From Galbula dea (lineage: Eukaryota; Chordata; Aves; Piciformes; Galbulidae): DNA of 64,000 bases. Below are positions 52,188-64,000 of the stretch, piece after piece. Positions within the stretch are counted from its first letter, which is position 1, and each line of letters begins with the position of its first letter. The notes beneath the pieces were generated by a model, which saw only the letters and a list, made by a program, of their open reading frames with translations, was not told where the DNA came from and searched no databases. The DNA lies in NCBI GenBank assembly GCA_013399015.1, contig VWZX01009068.1:614816-678815 (forward strand), in the 5' to 3' direction. A program made the translations under genes and the position numbers.

Positions 52188-53620
52188 GTGAGTGTTAAAA
52201 AACCAAATCAACATTTTCAGCAAATGCACACATCAGAGGTGTTAATAAAAGGTTCACAGCCTTCTATGAAGAGCTTAGCAATTTCACATCTCTCAAGTAT
52301 TTGCTTTAGTTTTTGTATTACATCCATGAAAGCACAACCAGGTTGGTATATAGGGAGAAAGAATCAGCTACTATAATGCATGTGTGTCCTCTCCAAAAAA
52401 TAAAAAACTAAAGCAAAAGCTGTTGCTGTTTGCTGCCAAGGTCTGTCAGGTAGCTTTAAAGAGATTAATGATATTAGCAACTGTTTTATGGGGTTGGGGT
52501 GAGGTTTGAATAATCTTGCTTGTTTATATTCCCTCCCAGGATGTATTCTTCACAGCTGTTACATAAATTTAAACCATCTTGGTCAAACCCCACACAAACT
52601 GCTGTACTCATGCTAGGCCCTCACACAATCAATGCAGAATATCCACTTGCCTCTCTTCAGGATTTTGGAGAGCAGCTATTCTGAACTCTTAGAGGATTAA
52701 AAAATTTTCGTTCCATAATCCAAATGTCAGATATCTGAAGGTCAACTTGTGTTTACCACTAGCAATCAACCTGTTGGAATTTCATCCCCTTGACCCTTTC
52801 CTCTTTGACAGCAAAGAATATATTTGATTTCTATTGAATAAATAATGAATGAAAATTATTAAACTTGATTTGTATTGGTTGACTGAGTATGGTTATTGTC
52901 AAGGTCAATACTAACATACATTTACTTGGGCATCTTCCTTAAAAGTCTGTTCTTTTACAGAGTTTCTGCTTAACAAGGACTTTCCAAAGGAATATCTGCA
53001 ATTAAAAACTAAAAGCATCATTTCTGATGAGAATCCTTGAATCTAAAAGGGAAGCTTGACTATGAATCCAATACTGGCAGACATCATAAGCTAGTTTGGT
53101 GTTGTTGCAAGTCCCTGTGGCTTTCTGAACTTCCTGTACACACATTGGAACATATGTTTTGATTTCTCTAACTTTTTGTGATGAATACAAGAATGTGTGA
53201 GGTTTTTGTCTCCTGACAGGTTTTATTTGATGAGGAGATATGGAGATATACCAAACAACTGTGCATCCCTTACCTTTACCTTTAGATGACAGGCACAAAG
53301 GGATGTCAAAGAGGTAGATGTGTCAATACTTATTTAATTACTTGACATGGTTTGTTACTAGTCTCCTAAAATCTGGTGTTTCTGACCATTGCAACATTAC
53401 TATGTTCACAAATTTTGCTGGGCTTTTTCTGGAGCTGCAGAAACGTGATGGTTCACCAGAACTTCCTATTTCTTAATGCTAATCAGCACACATTTTATCT
53501 GCTCCTTTTGCTAGGTAGTAGCCTCATTCAGAGCAAGGCCAGCTTGTGGAAAGTATCACACAATTAATCATGCTCAGTTTTATTTCTGTCATAAACCAAC
53601 ACATCTTCTGCATGGTAAAG

Positions 53621-53642
53621 GGTGCCAAGCAACCCTGGCACC
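53621..53642. repeat. Small perfect hairpin, 7-bp stem
   Basis: GGTGCCA and TGGCACC flank an 8-base loop. The stem does not extend further, so it is too short to be a microRNA precursor or similar RNA on its own. Confidence 0.6.
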
Positions 53643-54680
53643 ATCTGAGATTCTTTTTCAGAAATTTTCTGTTGCTAGAGTGATGTTGACTGGGAGCCAG
53701 CTGACAGAGTACCTTCCAAACAGCATGATGAAGGCAGTTAATGCTTAGAGTCTTCCATGAAAAAGCCAGGGAGGAGAAAGGCCAAAAGGACTTTCAAAGT
53801 ATATAACTTAGAGAACATTTAGTTTATCAAAAACTAGCTAATATAAGAGGCTTGGTTTATTTCTCCACATGCATATGCTAATTTTATGCTGAGCTTTGGG
53901 ACTTTCATCTCCTGTGAGTCCTTAAGTACTTCTGTCTCTCAAATACCTCTCGATATTCCATTCTTTTTTACTCTTTTTTTATTTCCTCAAGCAGCAAAGT
54001 ACAGAGGTCACAAACTGTTGTCAGAACTGCTGATGTCACAAGTTTGATTTTATACTCTCTTGGCAACTCTTCTATTCTCACAAAGACATGTGGCTACACC
54101 TCCTCAGTAACTTGTCTTTTTGCTTCTGAAACATCCTTGACCTTGTTTTGCTAGCCACCTAGTCTTTGCATTTTATTTTCCTGAGGAATGTGTTTTTCTC
54201 CAGTTCATCTAGATACTGACCACAAAGATCTTGTCTTGCATTCCTTCCAACTAGTCCTGGATACATTTTCATTTGCTTTTACAAATGTCTATTATTACAT
54301 TGACTATAAATTATTATTGAGATTATAATGACCATTTTTGATTAAGAATTTTAGCATTCTGTTCATGGTTTCTTTTTCTATTGTAACAGAAATAAGGATT
54401 TGCCTCTATCTAAAGCTAAAATTCCTTGGATCATTTTTATTATTCTGGAAAACTGGCAAGTTGCTGTACAATGCTCTGCCTTCTGCTGTGAGCTATATCC
54501 TCTTTCTTCTGCTAAAGAGTTGTCAGCTGTACTTTCTGCTTTACTACCTCTTCCATAGCTTTTCCATCTCTCTGCTCTACTGAAATTTTTTAGTCTTTCA
54601 CTTCTTAGTGTAGTAAATTTGGTAGAACTCTTTCCTTATTTGCATTATCATACTTTATTCAGTCAATATTGCCTGAGATT

Positions 54681-54695
54681 ATCTCTCTCTCTCTG
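54681..54695. repeat. (TC)n short microsatellite
   Basis: About seven TC dinucleotides in a row. Short and probably neutral. Confidence 0.7.
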
Positions 54696-57600
54696 CTACT
54701 AAAAGAAAGTCATATTATTATATGTTATCTATTTTCTTTGTGCTCAATATTCTACCAGAGTGATCTAGGTCTAACTGAAGTGGTGCTAATAGATCAGTGT
54801 TTCTGATACCAGCAATTAGCCTCCTCCTTGCTCCCCTTTTACCATTTAATATTTGCAATATTCAGTTGGTCTGACCAAGGTAATAAAAGCTGCCTCCTCT
54901 TGGACCCGACACCTCCTTTTACATTTGACCCTTTTGTATCTTACTATTTCCACCTATGAAATAAGCATCCAAAGCTTCTCTTTGTTACAGTTTGTTTCTG
55001 CATATAGCTAAACACTCTCAAAAAATCCTTACAAACAGCAGAATCTATTATTGGGCTGTTCCCTCTTACCTTCTGTCTGGATCCAGCAAGGCCAGATGTC
55101 TGAAATATCAAAATTAAATTGCTCCAAGAGCCATTTCCCATCCCTGCTTGAGCACTGAAATGACTGCTTTGTTAACAGAATTGTCATTGAACTCTCAGTG
55201 TTTCCCTTGTTTTATATTCTCATGTTCCTGCTTGCTCTTAGAGTCCATTCTTTAGTTTGTTTCTTGGGTGGTGTAAGAGAAAAGATCCAGCCATTGACTC
55301 ACCCTTCAGCAGCAAGTTCATGATCTTTAGCACCTAGGTTCTTAAGTATGATAATGTGGAATTTCACCCTTCTGTCTGCAAACCACCTTTGAATTTTCTT
55401 GGCCATATCCATAGCATGACAACTCCTGTTGGCAAAATGGAGGCTATCTGATGGGGAGCTGATTCTTTGTCTTTGCTAATTCTTCTTCACACACAGAGTT
55501 CTCTTTATAATCATTCTGTACATGTATAACTAAAGTGCTTTGTATGCAGAACATAGTATGTTGGGCTCACACTCATGTAATACTCCAGAAATATTTGTAT
55601 TTAATCCCTATTTTACTGCCTGTAATTTAGGAGTTTGCAAACAAGATCTCATTTCAAGACTCTAATTAGAAATGGTCTGGAAAAATAAAGTACTCCAGGG
55701 CTAATCACAAGATAACTTGTTCTGCTGCCAATAATGCCATAATTCACCTACTCCTCTGATGCTTGTAAAATGTTAACCTGCTACACTTGTTAACGATTTT
55801 TTTCTTTTTAATGCACTATAAAATTATATCTTCCTCAATATTTTATGCTTTTATTTATATTTTATGACAGAAAATAAGGAAGCAGAGAAGTGTGCTGCAC
55901 ATGCAGTAACAACTACAAAGTGTTGCAGAGAAAAGAAGTGTAAAGTCTGTGATGCTCAAAACATTTTTTTTTTTGGTAGCATCCATGACCTGACTCATCA
56001 GCTCTTTTGGGTCTTGGTGCTGACATCTCAGCCTGTATAAAACCAATATAAAACCTCACCATCCCTTGCTAACAGCAAATTAATGAAAAGAAAAAGGATG
56101 TCTATCTTTTTTCACCTTCCTTCCAGTCCTCATTGTGTCTAACACTCAGAAAAAGCACCTGGAAGTGGGTGCTTAACTATCATTACAAACTGTAAATACC
56201 ACTATGTACTATGCTCTTACAATGCATCATGCAACCAGCTCCTGGTCTCTTTGGGGCTTCAGGTTGTGACTGTAATGATTTTAATTGTGGGACACTCAAT
56301 GTTGACTTTAGATAATTATGCCTTCCTCTGAAAAGCCATAAAAAAAAGGAAAAATAATAATTTGTATTTTATCTCTCTAGTTTATGAACTTCCAAGTGCC
56401 ATAATGTAAAGGTTGTGAACTGACACTTAGACATTTTACCCATCTTTTTTGGGTTTTGAAATGCTTTTTTTCATTTTTAAAATCAAATCAAATTAGAAAT
56501 GAAATTTTTCAAGGAAATACTAAGCATTATTTAATAACAATTTAGACATCCCATTTATAACTCACAATTTAAGATATTTGAATTCAAAACCACAGTCCAA
56601 ACAACATATTTCCAAACCAACATTTGCCATAAAAATTTCTTATGTAAATAATTGTGCTCTCCTCATTGATTTTAATGAAAAGGTCTCCCAAGACTGAAAT
56701 CAAAGCTCACAAATCAGGACAAGGGATTATTTTTATCATCTCATTTACCCTAGAGACTGGATATAGTATGTGTCTACTTGCAATACTGTAACCATAAGCT
56801 AGTGCAATGTTTGCCTCTGACTCCACATTGTCCCAGCAAACACTTGCTTACCACAGTTTGAAACCCCAAGCAGCACATTGTTTAATGCTAAGCCCCCTTT
56901 TAGAGGTCTCCCATGACTGGATGAATTAATTCCATCTATATCTGGAATTAAAAGATCTGTCCTACAGTACTGTAGGAAATTATGTAAAACAAACAGAAAA
57001 GCACATTCATGTGGATAAAATAGCATCACACAATGGCAAGACTAAATATTGAATCCATTTACATATTCAGGATACTATAAATCAGGCTCTAATTTAATTG
57101 TAGTTTTTCTTTGATAAATATCACACAGAGAGAAAGGAACAGCTTATGCTTAAATGCAGTTGTGTGGCTGCAGGAGCTGACAAAATCTTGTGAGCTGAAT
57201 CCTGCAAGTTCTGTGAGGACACTGAATTTGCCACTGTAAGAGCTCAGCTGAGGAACAGAGTTGTTGCCAGTAGCAACAGGCCAGTCTTTTACAGAGGGAG
57301 TGATGTTTATCACTCAGTGATGCTTGGAATTTTTAGTGTTTTGCTCAAAGTTAAAAAAAAAAAGGGAAGCTGCTGTGTTTGTTTTGTATTAGCTCTGGTG
57401 TTGTACTGGTTGGGAACTAATTTGCTGCCTAGTACAAAGTGCAGTTTGAACAGAGCCACACACCTGTATTTGCTAGGGAAAGTATTTACTTTGCTAGGGT
57501 TTTATTGCAGAGCTTGCGGGGGGGAGTTTGCTTTGATTCTGCACTGCCTTACACAGGCTTTCATGCTCCTTTCCTGTGAAGTCTCAGAATGCCATTTCTT

Positions 57601-57983
57601 AATCCCTCATATACAGATATAGACAATCTAAAGTGAATAATATCATACATTTTTATCTGCCTTTTTTTGACAATACACTCTTCTTCCTGCTTCTTTTGGT
57701 ATCACTGCTTGTACTATGATGTTTGCTCTGATTTCCTCAGCAGAGCTCCCTTCTGCCAGTAGATCTTCTGTTTCTTCTTTCTCTTGTTTTTAGTGTTTGA
57801 AGGATTTTGGCTATGCTCCCCTCTCTTTCTCCCTTAACACTCACTTTTTATATTTGCTGAACCAACAGAAATATTAACCTACCTCTCCTGCTTTTATATT
57901 CTCCCCCATACCATCAAAATCTTCTTGACCACTGGGCCTGTACTCTAGGTGTTATTACCCCCTTATCAGCTCCACATACACAT

Positions 57984-58270
57984 TTATAGAATCTCCTGAG
58001 TTGGAAGGGACTCACAAGAATCATCAAGTCCAACTTTTGTCTATGCACAGGACAACCCCAAAAATTACAGCATGTGTCTGAGGGCCTTAACCAAATGCTT
58101 CTTGAATCCTATCAGGCTTGATGCCATAACTCCTTCCCTGGGGAGCCTGTTTGAGGCCTCAAACACTCTCTGGGTGAAGAACCTTTTCCTAATCTCTAAC
58201 CTAAACCTCCCCAGACACAGCTTCATGCCATTCCCTTAGGTCCATATCATTTTCTATGGTTCTCAACCAC
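57984..58270 (-). mobile_element. CR1 LINE 3' fragment (minus strand)
   Basis: Reverse-oriented CR1 copy of about 290 bp. On the plus strand it reads 'TATAGAATCTCCTGAG', 'TTGGAAGGGACTCACAAGAA', 'CATCAAGTCCAAC', 'GCACAGGACAACCCC', 'TCCCTGGGGAGCCTGTTTGA', 'CTCTGGGTGAAGAACC' and 'CCTAACCTAAACCTCCCC'-like wording. The 'CTCCTGAGTTGGAAGGGAC' start and 'GGGTGAAGAACCTTTTCCTA' segment mark a subfamily distinct from the copies at 38, 45 and 50 kb. It is the longest minus-strand copy; its right (5') edge is uncertain and may run to about 58300. Confidence 0.94.
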
Positions 58271-58933
58271 TTTATTAGCAGCTCCTGTGCTTGCTGTTAT
58301 AGTATTCCCCCACCCCAACTTCTTGACATCATAGATCTGCCATTGAACCTATGAGTTTCCAGAAAAGTCTCATAGCAGAAGTATTTGATTTTAAAAAGTA
58401 AAGGTGCTAAAAGCAAGCTTCATGTACTTAACAAAACCATGTAACAACTTTATATGTGAGTAGATAGAGAGACACAGGAAGTTTGTTTCAGGACATTAAT
58501 TACAAAATTTCTCTTCAGTCATGCCTGTAGGATAATCTCATGCTTGAAGACTAAACCAAATATAAGTACATTGCTCCCTTGTCATTTGTTTATCTGTCTT
58601 ACAACTCAGAGATGTAAAATAAGTCAAGTGGATAGCTGCTGATACAAGAAAATTTTAACACAACTCTCTTCATAACTGAGATGTACAGTTCTATGGTCCA
58701 GAAGAAAGGGATGACAGTATTAGTATTGAAAGCTTTAGGGCAATGCAAATGACAGTGGGCAGTGTTAATGTAGAGAGAACAATTAGGACCTGAATACCAG
58801 TAAATTCTGGTTTATTTTAAATGTTATAATTATAAAATATCACTCTCTGCTATTTTGTGGGGTGCTTTTTATATACACCTCAAAGAGAGCTCCAGTCAGC
58901 AAGGCACAGCACAAAAGCAGACTAAAAATGAAG

Positions 58934-58966
58934 TGGATGATGGAACATGATGGAGATGATGGAGAC
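58934..58966. repeat. GATGATGGA-type degenerate tandem repeat
   Basis: Three imperfect copies of 'GATGATGGA' or 'CATGATGGA' run head to tail. Short and eroded. Confidence 0.55.
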
Positions 58967-61900
58967 AGGGAACAGGAAAGCTCTGGCAGAGAAAAAAGTA
59001 CCATGAAACCTTAACAGATGAGGAGTTTAATTGTTATAGCTGTGCACCTGAAATAATGAGCTTGAGACAGCACCTGAGAAGGAGCTGCATACTAGACTAA
59101 CAAAGTGGATGTCTACAATGTATCAAAGAACTTTTGAAGGTCTTTAAGATTTACAAAGTACTCTCTAGACATGATACTTGTGGCATTCAAGGAAGTACAA
59201 AACTGGGGAATGCCCAATTATCCCACAAAAATACAGAAAAGCATGAACTGTAAATCTGGATACTACAGCCTAGATTTGTGTGTATGCTGATTGTATAGGT
59301 AGAATTAGTAACTGCTTAAAAACAGAGATGATGAAAATGGTTGGAAGATGCATGATACATTGCATAAAAAAAAGTGATCCAAAACATTTAAAGAGTCATG
59401 GCTTGGATAATTCAGCCTCAAATGTTGTCAAGCTGGTAGACAATTTTTCCTATTCTGTTCTGCTTGATCATTGATGCACAATGACTATATCTGTAATTGG
59501 AAATTAAACACCTTGGGTAATTCAGAGCAACAGTCACTGTATGATCCATATCTGTGCTAGTTTGGACTCCAAATCAAAGTGGCTGCATCCCAACTGCCTG
59601 TTGAAAGTGATCTCTGGCCCTTTCTAATGCTTACACTGTTCTGGAAATAATTTGGAAGAATATTCAGTGGCCAGAAGCAAAAATATATTTGACAATTTCA
59701 AAATACTAACAATCCTTAATTTCCAGCCTGAGATTCCCATAGGCCTGGGGAATTATTCAGGCAGTCTTTCCTCCTTGGGATCCTCCAGAGCCAGCCTCCA
59801 ATATAATGCCCTGATACCAGGAAAATAGCTGCCATTGTTCTGCAGAGGACATCACTTCACATGGTCAGGGACAAAGGATAGGAAAGCTTTTGAGAGAAAG
59901 AATTATCAGGAAAAGGCCTTAATAACACAGCCTGGAAGTCTGTTCCTCAGGAAATTTACTTTCTGGTGGCTTTGTGTTTATTTATTCGTTTCTGTTATTT
60001 TAAAGCAGAAGTAAAGAATTGATATAGGAAAAGATTTGCAAACATTTCTCTCCTTAAACTGTTCAACTATAGATTAACCACCTTCTCCTCTGCTTTTTGA
60101 CTGACAGGCTGAAAATGCCAATCTTCAAAACATTAATGCAACATCAAGCACACTTCAGGTTATGTATTTAACTTACATTTAATAGAAATATTTCTAAACA
60201 CATTTTTCTCCATTAGCTTGGGTTAAGAGCAGCTCCAGTATGTCTATATTTAGAGAGCTTTTGATATAGAGGCTCTTCACCCTCTACATCAAAATTCCCA
60301 TGTGTCTTCTGTATGTATTCACAATTATGTAAAAATGAAGAGTACCCTGAATGTACTTTAACCATGTACTTTTGCCTTCTGAAAGGGAAGAAGTATATTC
60401 ACATTGATTAACTTCATATCAAAGGGTTTCTAATCCTGATCAAGAACTGTCAAAAGTGTTCTCTAAATTAACTGTATTAAAAAAGCAAAGACCAAAGCAG
60501 CAGGTTCCTTCAGATTTTTGCCTTCTTCAGATTTATCAACAATGATTCTTCTAGGAAACAAGCAGACTTCTGACATACAGATGAGCCCCACAATGGATAA
60601 TTTACATGTTTGGGAGAGTGGTGATCTACCTTTTTTCCCTAAGGTTGCTTTAGACTCTTCAATCTCAGAACCAAGAAATACTATTCCTTTAATAACGTAA
60701 GGTAGGTAGCATTGTTCCTTGAATATTTAACTCATGGAATAAAGCTGGTCTATAGCTAATAGCTTGTTTCCTCTGACACTATAGACAATCAAACCTAGCT
60801 GAACACTTTCCCTCCAGAACAGGTTGCTTCAGCTACACTGTTAACTTGAGAGCAGGTTTTGTGCTGCCCACAGGACTGTGATCACATGCAGTTGGAGAGG
60901 CAGAGGATGAGCCAAAAGTATGTCAGAGAAATGTTAAAAATTAAAGAATTTGTACAGCTTGCCAATGTTTAAGACCATGCACTGGACCAGTTCAGACAGT
61001 AGTATAAATATAACCATCAAATATTCAAGAGATATCACTTTCATCTCTCTATAGATACTCATTTACATATGCACAGATACCCCTTTGCAGAATTATGGAT
61101 GTGGAATTCAATTAATTGAGAACTGTGTTCTTAAATATTAACAAAAGAACCTGATATTTACAAGTATTGATCATCCAGTCAACAGACATGACCACCTAAA
61201 TGTGTATCTTGATCCACAGACTGAATCCAACCCACAGTGATCTTCCTGGGCCAACACAGGAAAGAGAGCAATTGGTAAGGCCAGTTTTAACATCAGATTT
61301 TCCAATACATATTTACTTTTACTTCCAAAAGTATTTGTCCAAAGGCCTTGGAATTTTTTTCTAACAAGACCTGACAAAGTTGTTGTGTTTCTATAGCACA
61401 CACCAGCACCATCTCTAATCCCATCCACATAGAAAATGTAGGGCTTTTTGCACTATAACATACATGTTAATGTGCTTCTGTCCATGTCATCCCACTGGTT
61501 TACTTGTCCTCAAGGCCTGGATTAGCTTCTTGAAATACAAGAGTCTTTTCTGAAATAGGTATTGAATGGTCCTTTTTCTACACTGGACTCTTAGCAGAGG
61601 ATATGATGTAGCCACAGTTTAAGAGTATTCCAATTAAAGGTATTCCTAATGATATTGAACATTCCCAAAACATAGAGATTGAAATTGTTTCTTCCCTCAG
61701 GAAATTTCATTGTTCTACTCTCTTTAGATCCCAGAGGCTGAGCTAAGAAGATGGATGTGCTATAATCACATAGCAGAAGTCAATGTCAAGGTTGCAAAGG
61801 GTTTGTGTTTATTTATATTGTAAGGCTTTGTCTAAATAAAAATTCAGAGCACAGGGTTTGTAGATACTTGTATCTTAGATGGTGAACTGCCTTAGACTGA

Positions 61901-62056
61901 CAACAGCAGGGACAGAATAAGAATTCCTAGATTAGTATTTTAACACTTCTTCCACTAGTATCCACGCATTTTCCACTAGAATGTACTTTCATATGAAGAT
62001 ATCTATAAGCCTGAAGGAGTCTGGATTCTTAAAAATTTAACCTTTTGTGAAGGGCT

Positions 62057-62082
62057 ATTTGTTTGTTTGTTTTGTTTTTTTT
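62057..62082. repeat. (TTTG)n low-complexity tract
   Basis: Repeats of TTTG/TTTTG ending in an eight-base T-run. Confidence 0.7.
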
Positions 62083-64000
62083 GAATGGACATGGCAAGAA
62101 GAAAAGACTGGATTTTATTTCTTCATTTTAAATGTTTTCTTCATTCCAAAGGCATTTCATTGGATTAGCAAAGCCTGATTTCATCCATGCAGTATTAATT
62201 ATGATTTCTTCCAACTCAGAATGATAATTTTGTTGCTTTTTTGGTTTTTTTCCAAGAGAAATCAAAATAATCTATTTACTAAAACATGGTTTGAAAAAAT
62301 TGAATAGAGAGCAAATGCCATGCAGAACATTTTTCCTCAGTCACTCACTACTACAACTTAAATACATGTGTTTTGATTGCTAACTTATTTACTAAATAGA
62401 AGAAGACAATGTAAGAGATAAGGTTTAGAATTTTAAGAGATTAATACTTAAGACTTCAAGTATAATTGTTTGATTAGTTTTTATAAGGACAGTTTCCATT
62501 GCCATTTGTTTGAATTTCAGCTGTAGACTGATTCTAAGCATTTTACTTATTTTCTGTGTTTTCATTCTCCTAATCTATAATTGAAGTTTCTTTGTATGAA
62601 GCATACTGTGCATGTATGGAAAACTCATCCAGCACAACAGGAGATGTTTTTGTGTTGGGAGATTTTCTTGCTACTCATGAATTGAAGATTACTCTGTCCT
62701 GATATGAAGAACCTCAGAATGCCAAAAGGTGAAAATTTACTTTAAAATTATCCCAAAATATTTTTGGCAACAATCAGCTTTATCAGCAGTAGCTATCCTT
62801 AACAATGAATAGTCACAGGGCTCACCAGTCTCACTCTATATTAATAACATGGACTGGACCAGCAAACAACTTAGTTTTAAAACTGGAAGTGTATTATTGT
62901 GGATCTTTGCAGAAACCTTTCATCTATTCTTGGTCCTGCACTGCCATGTGGAGATGGCTTTTACATCCTTAGCTTTTATAGCACTTCAGGCTTTTCCTGG
63001 CCTTCATAAAAACTGTGGTTCTGGATTACAAAGCTATATGAGTTGTTTATTTTGGACTCTCCTCTATGTTAGAGCACAGACATCTGAACTCAACAGTCCA
63101 AACAGATATTTGGCTTTTCAGCACTATGAGAGGCGTGAGATAAAATCACAAAGTTAATTACTCTGACTATGCTGGGATGAGGAATATAACACCTTTTACA
63201 TACCAAACTACTATGGAATTTACTTGTCTTTTACATTACAACACAACCAAAACAAATACTATAGAACTCACCAGGGGCTTCAATTTTTATCTGTAGGACA
63301 AGACCTTATGGTATATTTGATCCTGTTGTACTGTTTGTGCTACAAAGCTTTAAAAATTATCTTCCCAAAAATAATCCAACCATCTAAATGAATGCTATGT
63401 GCATTAATGTACCCAAATGTACCTGAATCAAGTAGATACCACATTTACTCAGCACACGTAACATATAATCCTGACAGATGGGAAGCACACACTAAAGTAA
63501 GAATATACTTTATTTATGTGATGCAGTTCCAATGCCTGGATTGGATTAAGAGGATTAATTACATTCTAGATGTGCTCATTTCTCTTTGTCAGCTCTAAAA
63601 GAGGCTAAAAGTATATTGTGCCAATGAATTACCAGGTCAGACTCTATTGCACTTGACTTCACATTCAAACTGTGCACTAACTGATCATCTTTGTCTTGTG
63701 TGTACCAAATGCCTAACACCAAACTCACATATAATATGAAATCTGTGCATAAGCAACAGATTTAAAGTTGCTACACTAAAACTAAAGTCTATTTCTTCAT
63801 CTGTAGGGTTTATTTTCTGAGTTCAGAAACCTTCATGACTCTTATTATTCATTAGAACTAGTCAGAAAGGTAACACAAACCCTAATAATACCCAGGAAGC
63901 CACAGAAGTTCATACAGGAAGCCCTTGACTGGTAGAACTAATTGTAAACCATATTGCATAGTTCTGAAATTTTTTAACCTGATATCTATATGAAGGCAAT

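Larger units (their letters stand above)
50371..57983. other. Non-coding AT-rich unique sequence
   Basis: No supported gene. Contains the exon-like interval at 52140-52187, a (TC)n patch at 54681-54695 and a small hairpin at 53621-53642. Frames of up to 101 codons show no domain. Confidence 0.6.
58271..64000. other. Non-coding AT-rich unique sequence
   Basis: No supported gene or further recognised mobile element. Contains a GATGATGGA-type array at 58934-58966, a 12-bp palindrome TCAATTAATTGA at 61108-61119 and a T/G-rich patch at 62057-62082. The largest frame is 102 codons (62849-63157, plus) with no recognised domain. Confidence 0.65.

Noticed and set aside
61108..61119. 12-bp palindrome TCAATTAATTGA
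   Set aside because: This length is expected several times by chance in AT-rich sequence of this size.

Overview
This window looks like AT-rich, CpG-poor, non-coding nuclear DNA from a bird. The main evidence is a set of 5'-truncated CR1 (chicken repeat 1) LINE copies with the typical avian 3' end, in which a phrase of the type 'GGTCCCTTCCAAC' is followed by 'ATTCTATGAT'-like octamers. A solo retroviral LTR also matches, from memory, a class of endogenous retrovirus LTR common in neoavian genomes, which makes a neoavian bird more likely than a chicken or duck. I cannot name the species or the chromosome.

No protein-coding gene could be supported. The longest open frames are 60-127 codons, lie on both strands, show no recognisable domain, and are explained by chance, repeats or low-complexity tracts. 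I saw no tRNA, rRNA or snRNA gene, no CpG island and no CRISPR array. The window is best read as intergenic desert or the inside of a very large intron.

Layout: 1-3.6 kb, unique AT-rich sequence; 3.6-3.8 kb, CR1 (+); 7.8-8.2 kb, a GC-richer repeat with three diverged internal ~30-bp units, probably an old LTR-type element; 13.3-13.8 kb, solo ERV LTR (+); 19.2-19.3 kb, long pyrimidine tract; 21.8-22.0 kb, CR1 (+); 27.2-27.75 kb, the longest CR1 (+), reaching from the end of ORF2 through the 3' UTR; 38.2-38.3, 45.0-45.2, 50.3-50.4 and 58.0-58.3 kb, four CR1 copies (-). The first three CR1 copies and the LTR are all plus-strand and the last four CR1 copies are all minus-strand.

The unique sequence between repeats contains short candidate regulatory or splicing motifs: an RFX-type X-box, an HNF4/DR1-like site, several palindromic homeodomain-type sites, and a 48-bp interval with strong splice-site-like borders. 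These are motif matches only and need conservation, chromatin or RNA data. No gene network or operon can be described because there are no supported genes.
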